A DNA stretch of 11,940 nucleotides from Thalassiosira profunda (lineage: Eukaryota > Bacillariophyta > Thalassiosirophyceae > Thalassiosirales > Thalassiosiraceae), in assembly GCA_036939355.1 (NCBI GenBank), contig JALLAP010002006.1:1-11940 (forward strand), written 5' to 3'. Below are positions 7,612-11,940 of the stretch, piece by piece. A program made the translations under genes and the position numbers. A model generated the notes under the pieces. It was not told where the DNA came from. It saw only the letters and a list, made by a program, of their open reading frames with translations, and searched no databases. Every line of letters begins with the position of its first letter. Position 1 is the stretch's first letter.

Positions 7612-8481
7612 ATGCCATCGCGAAAAAAGGACAAGGGGAGGGAGCGGAGGGAGAAGAAGGCAAAAGCCAATTGCAGGCATGGCTATAGTGGAGGCGACAC
7701 CCGATTCGTGGACGACTTCCGCACAGTCTGGGGTGAGGAGGTAGAGAAAGCTAACCGCCTTGCTCTGACGTCGGATGCTGCCATTCACGCGATGAACACC
7801 GTGGCGGAAAGGTACCCAGAGGTCATGCGAGACGCCGCCAATCGTAGCGACATCACTGCCGAGCTTCGGTGCAACGGAGTGGACTTTCTCCTCGATAAAT
7901 ACGTGATAGAGGAACGAGTCGGACATCCCGCCTATGGGTTGGCAGGAGCAATCCTGGCTGTCGAATATGGCGCTTCTAATTCTATTGTTCCGAAAGATAA
8001 AGAAGTCGTCATGAGGGAGAGGGACGCCGTTTGGGGCTGCGAGAAGGGCATTGTGGAATTTTACCGTGAGCGCATTCCTTGCTCCTGCCTGGATGAAAAA
8101 TGGGAGAAGGTGCGATGTCAACGGAGGACGAGCCTCTGCCCGCAATGCCACGAGAGGAAACCGCGCAGCACCTTCTTGATATGCACAGGATGTGAGAGGC
8201 AACAATATTGTTCTGAAGCCTGCGCCGTGGCAGGCTGGCCGCGGCACAAGGAGGTTTGCGTCAAACGTTGCCAGCACGTGGAGTCCATCAGAGCGAAGAG
8301 GGCGGAGGAAGCTGGGGCAGGGCCGCAGAAAACGACGGGTGATGCAGCAGAGGCGGAAGCGTCGGAGGATGGTAGCCAGGCGAAGAAGGTGGGGCCGCCG
8401 AAGTTCACCGGCGAGATGGTGAAGGAAATCATGGAGGGAAAGGCGACGTGGAGCTCGTGGGGAGGATATCGACGCCACTGA
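7612..8481 (+). CDS. MYND-type zinc-finger protein
   Basis: The intact single-exon ORF encodes 289 residues. It begins with a strongly basic leader (MPSRKKDKGRERREKKAK), then a largely helical region (about 30-150) with VDDFRTVWGEEVEKAN and KDKEVVMRERDAVWGCEKG. A MYND finger follows at 176-216, with C176, C179, C191, C194, C200, C204, H212 and C216 in the expected CxxC...CxxC...CxxxC...HxxxC order. A polar Glu/Lys/Ala-rich tail ends the protein. MYND fingers usually bind proline-rich peptides and recruit partners; there is no SET domain, so this is not a SMYD methyltransferase. The leader, the helical block and the IPCSCLDEKW segment resemble, from memory, a large paralogous family of diatom MYND proteins. 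The cellular role is unknown. The ATG follows AACA, an acceptable context. The gene is convergent with the methyltransferase gene, 154 bp away. Confidence 0.85.
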   Translation: MPSRKKDKGRERREKKAKANCRHGYSGGDTRFVDDFRTVWGEEVEKANRLALTSDAAIHAMNTVAERYPEVMRDAANRSDITAELRCNGVDFLLDKYVIEERVGHPAYGLAGAILAVEYGASNSIVPKDKEVVMRERDAVWGCEKGIVEFYRERIPCSCLDEKWEKVRCQRRTSLCPQCHERKPRSTFLICTGCERQQYCSEACAVAGWPRHKEVCVKRCQHVESIRAKRAEEAGAGPQKTTGDAAEAEASEDGSQAKKVGPPKFTGEMVKEIMEGKATWSSWGGYRRH

Positions 8482-8635
8482 GGGCGGCGGTGAAAATGCC
8501 GGCACAGTACCAACAACGAATGCATGCCAATTTCCGTGAGCTGCAATAGGTTTGGTTTGACTGGCAATTTCTGGGCATACTTACATCTAGATAGCGCTGC
8601 ATATCCTAGGTAGCAAATACCAACCGGATCTATTC
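8482..8635. other. 154-bp convergent spacer
   Basis: This lies between the stop of the MYND gene and the stop of the methyltransferase gene and must contain both 3' ends. It is AT-richer than the flanking coding DNA. No canonical AATAAA, hairpin or small gene was recognised. Confidence 0.4.
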
Positions 8636-10406
8636 TTATGCCTTATTTTTTGGACGGCCGCCCGACTTGAAATCCTTTATCAAGTCGAGCCACACTTTGT
8701 CCATGTCGTCGTCGAGCTGCAGCGCTTTGAACGATTCCGGCAGTGGCGTCAGTATTTGCCCCTTCGCCTGCTCGTCTGTGCAATCCACGTGTATTTGCTT
8801 TTTGTCCTTGTCCTTTCCTCCAAAGCAGCCGTGCTGTGTACCGGGAACCGATGCACGTGTTGCATTAGTGCATGACGATTCATTTCATCTTCTAGCGAAA
8901 CATGTTGAGAGTACTCACCTCCGCGAACAAATGGGCGTGCTGGGGCAAAGAAGCCACCTGAACGAGAATGCATCATCACGTGGCATCAATATCTGCAATA
9001 TTTGCGACCGGTAGAGATGATACTGATGCTCCACTCACCATTGGATTGATGAAGACCTGCATGTTGAGATATATGTGCTGCCCCACGAAATACAGGTGAT
9101 CGTCCCGCATGTCCTTCGTCAGGTCCTTCCGATTCTGATCTTGTATCGCGACGGCCCGAACCGCTTTCGTCAGGTAGTCGGAATACACAAAGCCAGCCGC
9201 CTCCCATCGCATCCGCCACCAGTCGTCATCGTGCACCTCCACTTTGGTTTTGTTGCACGTTCGGCAAGAATGTTTCGTCAGAGGATCTGCCACCGTTTCA
9301 CTGCAATACGTGCTGTCGGGCAAAGTCACTCACCGTGGTGCCATCCGCCCCAGTTCGAGTGTGTGACGAACACGAGCGCGGCTTTCCGGAACGCCGTCAG
9401 ATAGTTGGGCTGGTAATTTCTCCCCACGTGTTCTGTGAACTCGACCGCCCACGCGGCGTCGACCGTCCGGTCCGGCCACCACGGCCCGCTGTCCGTCACC
9501 GTCGATGGTTGTTGTGTGCAGTTCGTCCAAAAGCGCAGCCAAATAGATTCGTTTGCAGCGTGAGAATTGCATCATTCGTCATCGCCAGCATTAATACCAA
9601 TGCCATTCTCACCGCGAGAAGTCGTGCTCCACCACGTGCTTCTCCGACTCCGGCACGATGCTCTGCGACACCGCGTCGTGGCTACCCTCGACGCACTGCA
9701 CGTATTCGAGGCCGTGCGTGACGAACCAAGAAGTGGAGACGCCTTTGCCGCAGCCCACATCAAGAAGCGACTTTATTCCGAACCCTGGCGAGGCAATGCA
9801 TCATTGTGAGGACATCGTGGACGCATTTGATATGCCATATGTGTTGGTGCACCCGAAACGAAACTTACACGAGATCATGTGCTTCCACAACGTCGGGGAG
9901 ACTCCCAGCGCCTGCAATCGAAGAGAGATCTTCCGTGAGCAATCGAATCGTCGCCATTGCAACCAACGCTTCCCATATCTCACGTCGAATTCGGTGAACC
10001 CTCCCAAATGGGGCTTGTCGCCCTTCCCCCCGTACTGATCGCGCTTGATGCCCTTCTCCTCCTCCTCCGACGTCCGCACGGATGGCATGGCCACCGCCTT
10101 TCCTCGAGGAATGGCCCATGCAATTGCTGACGCGGCCTCCATGCCCCCGCCATCCTCCTCTGCACTGGCATCGCCGTTGGTTGGTGCAGGAGGCTCCCGC
10201 GGTGGCAAATCGCTCGCCTCCACATGGGAAGCGTCGTGCTGCCCAACCGCGTGCGAATGGAACAGCAAGTGGTTGGACGCGAGGTTGGCGACTAGGAAGA
10301 CGATGCAGCACGCGTTGACGAAGGCGGAGACGCCGGGAGCGGCGAGGAAGCGGGGGAGGACCGCCATGCCATGGTGCACTCGGCCCTCCAAAATCCAAAA
10401 GTGCAT
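8636..10406 (-). CDS. Membrane-anchored class I SAM-dependent methyltransferase (seven exons)
   Basis: Exons in transcript order are 10406-9984, 9911-9869, 9784-9613, 9488-9334, 9241-9039, 8957-8919 and 8833-8636. All junctions have GT donors and AG acceptors, the frame closes throughout, and the product is 410 residues. A hydrophobic segment near 27-44 (FVNACCIVFLVANLAS) looks like an uncleaved signal anchor, followed by an acidic Pro/Ala-rich stem. The methyltransferase core has SAM motif I, LLDVGCGKG (162-170), an acidic residue E188 (CVEGS) at the expected ribose-binding position, HDFS (209-212), and DAAWAVEFTEHV (223-234) at the motif II/III region. GGWHHVEVHDDDWW spans the exon 4/5 junction. 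The tail ends SGGRPKNKA. Substrate and compartment are unknown; a Golgi or ER type II membrane protein is inferred. The start could instead be the in-frame ATG at 10367 (397 residues). Confidence 0.85.
8834..9983 (-). other. Six introns of the methyltransferase gene
   Basis: In transcript order the introns are 9983-9912 (72 nt, phase 0), 9868-9785 (84, phase 1), 9612-9489 (124, phase 2), 9333-9242 (92, phase 1), 9038-8958 (81, phase 0) and 8918-8834 (85, phase 0). Donors are GTGAGA, GTAAGT, GTGAGA, GTGAGT, GTGAGT and GTGAGT. Acceptors end in CAG except the fourth (AAAG). The first two have a CTCAC branch-like motif 22-24 nt before the acceptor. Exons 2 and 6 are only 43 and 39 nt. The first intron is a multiple of three and free of stops. 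Confidence 0.82.
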
Positions 10407-10697
10407 TTTGCGTTGTACGTAAAATAGCTAACTCCCCCCGTCCCCCCGCCCGGCCCTCCGGCCGCACCCCCCCCCCCCTCCGCATCACGCAACCCTCTGC
10501 TCCTTCCTCAGCGCAGCTCTGCCCCGTTGCCCCCGTGGCCACCAGTGCCGCCGCTCAATCCAGCCACACGCCTCTCGGGAGCCCCGGGCACCCCCTCAGC
10601 CTGAAAGTGCTGCCGGCAGCAACTCTCCGAACCACGCACCTCTGGGCGGGGCGGCCCTCTAACTAACTGACGCTCACCTTCTGAATTGCAAAGCGAA
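10407..10697. promoter_or_regulatory. Divergent promoter region of methyltransferase and MORN-RING genes
   Basis: This roughly 290-bp spacer is C-rich on the plus strand, with a C12 run at 10467-10478. Just before the MORN gene, the stretch around 10660-10693 has CTAAC, CTGAC and CTCAC words followed by TTGCAAAG. That resembles the 3' end of an intron, so a 5'-UTR or upstream-exon intron is possible. No donor could be paired with confidence. Confidence 0.4.
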
Positions 10698-11651
10698 ATG
10701 ATTTCGCTCGTCAGACGCTGGCGCTTTGACGACGATGCGATATTGGAGTACCAGAATGGCGATGTGTACGAAGGCAGCATGATCCGATGCTTGGTCCGGT
10801 GGAATGTGCATAAGCCGCATGGCCGCGGAAAAATGGTGTGTGCTAGTGGTAGGGTCTACGAAGGGGAGTGGAAGGATTGCAAATTTCATGGGGGAGGGAC
10901 GTGCAGATATGAAAACGGAACTATCTACGAGGGAACGTGGAAGAATGGCAAGCAGCACGGCGCAGGAACGATGATAAGAGGGCTCAACGGAGATAGCTAC
11001 GAAGGAGAGTGGGAGGGCGGTAAGAGGTGTGGCAGGGGTACGCTGAAGGGGGTCGACGGAAGAATCCGGTATGAAGGGGAATGGAAAGATAATCGGATGC
11101 ACGGGATGGGGACGTATAGATACCCCAATGGGAACGTGTACGAAGGGCAATGGCAGAACGGCAAAAGACAGGGCCGGGGCACTCTCACATATGCGAACGG
11201 AGACGTCCGCCATGCACAATGGAATGGCAAAAAATTCAGGGGCAAGAAGCTCATAAAACCGGTGCACCGCCCAAAAAAGATGCCACTCGCGAGCGCCCCC
11301 CTCGGCGGGCGGCTCCACCGGCTGGCCGATTCCCAGTCCGATCGAGCTAGCATCGTCTTCGAGTTGAAGAATGACCACGCAACGTGCGGGATATGCTTTG
11401 AAAGGTTCTCTAGTGATGTGGAGAGCAGCGAGGATCGCATCAAGAGGCACCTCCCTGTCTTGAGCACTTGCGGCCATTGGTATTGTCATGGTTGCGTCTT
11501 GGCCGAGCAAGCCGCCCGGGCTCGCCGCGCGACCAATGGCAGGGTGCCAGAGCGGATCGACTCCATGTGCTGCCGAGAAGAGGGCGCGTTTCGTCCCAGC
11601 AAGCCAACGTACCACCGACTCTTGATAGAGTTGCTGAAGGAATCGTCGTAG
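10698..11651 (+). CDS. MORN-repeat protein with degenerate C-terminal RING finger
   Basis: The ATG at 10698 gives 317 residues; an in-frame TGA lies at 10668. About six MORN repeats occupy residues 18-184, recognisable by YEGEW, YEGTW or YEGQW followed by NGK-x-x-G-x-G-T. The first repeat carries extra residues (RCLVRWNVH). After a basic linker, a RING-like finger runs from 230 to 292: C230, C233, then C258, H260, C263, C266 (CGHWYCHGC), and finally S289-M-C-C292. A RING finger needs Cys where S289 stands, so one zinc ligand is lost. MORN repeats bind membranes or act as scaffolds, and RING fingers are usually E3 ubiquitin ligases. A membrane-associated ubiquitin-ligase-like adaptor is inferred, and the missing ligand makes ligase activity doubtful. 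The ending KPTYHRLLIELL looks conserved rather than random, so the protein is probably complete. Confidence 0.84.
   Translation: MISLVRRWRFDDDAILEYQNGDVYEGSMIRCLVRWNVHKPHGRGKMVCASGRVYEGEWKDCKFHGGGTCRYENGTIYEGTWKNGKQHGAGTMIRGLNGDSYEGEWEGGKRCGRGTLKGVDGRIRYEGEWKDNRMHGMGTYRYPNGNVYEGQWQNGKRQGRGTLTYANGDVRHAQWNGKKFRGKKLIKPVHRPKKMPLASAPLGGRLHRLADSQSDRASIVFELKNDHATCGICFERFSSDVESSEDRIKRHLPVLSTCGHWYCHGCVLAEQAARARRATNGRVPERIDSMCCREEGAFRPSKPTYHRLLIELLKESS
10749..11249 (+). repeat. MORN repeat array
   Basis: About six units of roughly 23 residues follow the pattern (V/I/S)YEG-x-W-x-x-G/C-K-x-x-G-x-G-T-x-x-x-x-(N/D)G. The best-conserved units are VYEGEWKDCKFHGGGT, IYEGTWKNGKQHGAGT and VYEGQWQNGKRQGRGT. The last unit has HAQW in place of YEGxW and marks the end of the array. 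Confidence 0.87.
11385..11573 (+). other. RING-like zinc-finger segment lacking one ligand
   Basis: This encodes CGIC, then CGHWYCHGC, then SMCC. Seven of the eight C3HC4 ligands are present. The seventh ligand position is serine, codon TCC at 11562-11564, one base away from the cysteine codon TGC. Confidence 0.7.
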
Positions 11652-11845
11652 ACGAGGGACTTCCTGAATCACACACAACATGCTACAGAATGATTGCTCG
11701 GTCTCTGAATAACTCTCTCTAATTCATTAAGCCAAACCTCTCTGCGTCCAAACCTCGTTGTCTTGCATTCATCTCCGATCCACCAGCTAACACTCTAACT
11801 TCGCACTTCTAATTCCGCGTCCACATTGACCCGCTCTCAATCCGC
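11652..11845. other. 194-bp convergent spacer
   Basis: The spacer separates the MORN-RING stop from the stop of the right-edge gene. It is AT-richer than its surroundings, with no canonical AATAAA and no small gene seen. Confidence 0.4.
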
Positions 11846-11940
11846 TTACATGCCGTCCTGCAGGTTCTGGAACTCCCGCTTCATCTCGTCGACGATATCG
11901 GCGTACCCGCGGGCAATGTCGGCCGTCGCGCTCTTGGGAT
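11846..11940 (-). CDS. C-terminal end of an unrecognised protein (partial)
   Basis: Reading leftwards from the window edge, one frame is open for 30 codons and ends at TAA (11846-11848). The peptide starts PKSATADIARGYADI, continues with a charged, probably helical segment (VDEMKREFQNLQ) and ends DGM. The balanced composition and amphipathic pattern suggest real coding sequence, but 30 residues are too few to name a family. The rest of the gene lies beyond 11940. It is convergent with the MORN-RING gene. Confidence 0.5.
   Translation of the reverse strand, partial: PKSATADIARGYADIVDEMKREFQNLQDGM

Noticed and set aside
10686..10697. TTG at 10686 as start of the MORN-RING protein
   Set aside because: Nuclear eukaryotic genes use ATG; the in-frame ATG at 10698 is the first available after the stop at 10668.
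10674..11681. 335-codon minus-strand frame opposite the MORN-RING gene
   Set aside because: It mirrors the MORN repeat periodicity of the plus strand (repeated LPFVHVPI-like words) and has no domain of its own.

Overview
The window is nuclear DNA from a photosynthetic stramenopile, most likely a centric diatom of Thalassiosira type; the genus is inference. Three things point there. Spliceosomal introns are short (72-124 nt) with GTGAGT/GTAAGT-like donors. The gene at the left edge begins with a signal peptide ending in the ASAFAP plastid-targeting motif of diatoms. The gene families (M11 gametolysin-type protease with PT-rich linkers, stand-alone helicase-associated repeats, MYND-finger and MORN proteins) are ones I associate with diatom genomes. 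No rRNA, tRNA, CRISPR, transposase or bacterial operon signal was seen.

Seven genes alternate strictly in strand. (1) 1-68, minus: N-terminus of a plastid-targeted protein, cut by the window edge. (2) 580-4283, plus, five exons: secreted M11-type zinc metalloprotease with three R-type beta-trefoil lectin domains, a Pro/Thr/Ser-rich stalk and a basic tail. (3) 4568-6367, minus, one exon: three helicase-associated (HA) repeats and no helicase. (4) 7612-8481, plus, one exon: MYND zinc-finger protein. (5) 8636-10406, minus, seven exons: class I SAM-dependent methyltransferase with an N-terminal membrane anchor. (6) 10698-11651, plus, one exon: MORN-repeat protein with a C-terminal RING-like finger that lacks one zinc ligand. 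(7) 11846-11940, minus: last 30 codons of an unrecognised gene.

The alternation makes three convergent pairs (spacers 284, 154 and 194 bp) and three divergent pairs (spacers of 511, 1244 and about 291 bp). The first convergent spacer holds a perfect 72-bp direct repeat around a single N, with both copies ending exactly at the N. This looks like two overlapping contig ends scaffolded without merging.

The genes do not form an evident pathway. The most informative observations are the exon-by-exon duplication of the lectin domain, an intron inside the protease zinc-binding motif, a CTCA-type branch-point motif shared by several introns, and the Cys-to-Ser change in the RING finger. The gene models for (2) and (5) were built by hand from splice signals, reading-frame closure and family motifs, and were not checked against transcripts or databases.
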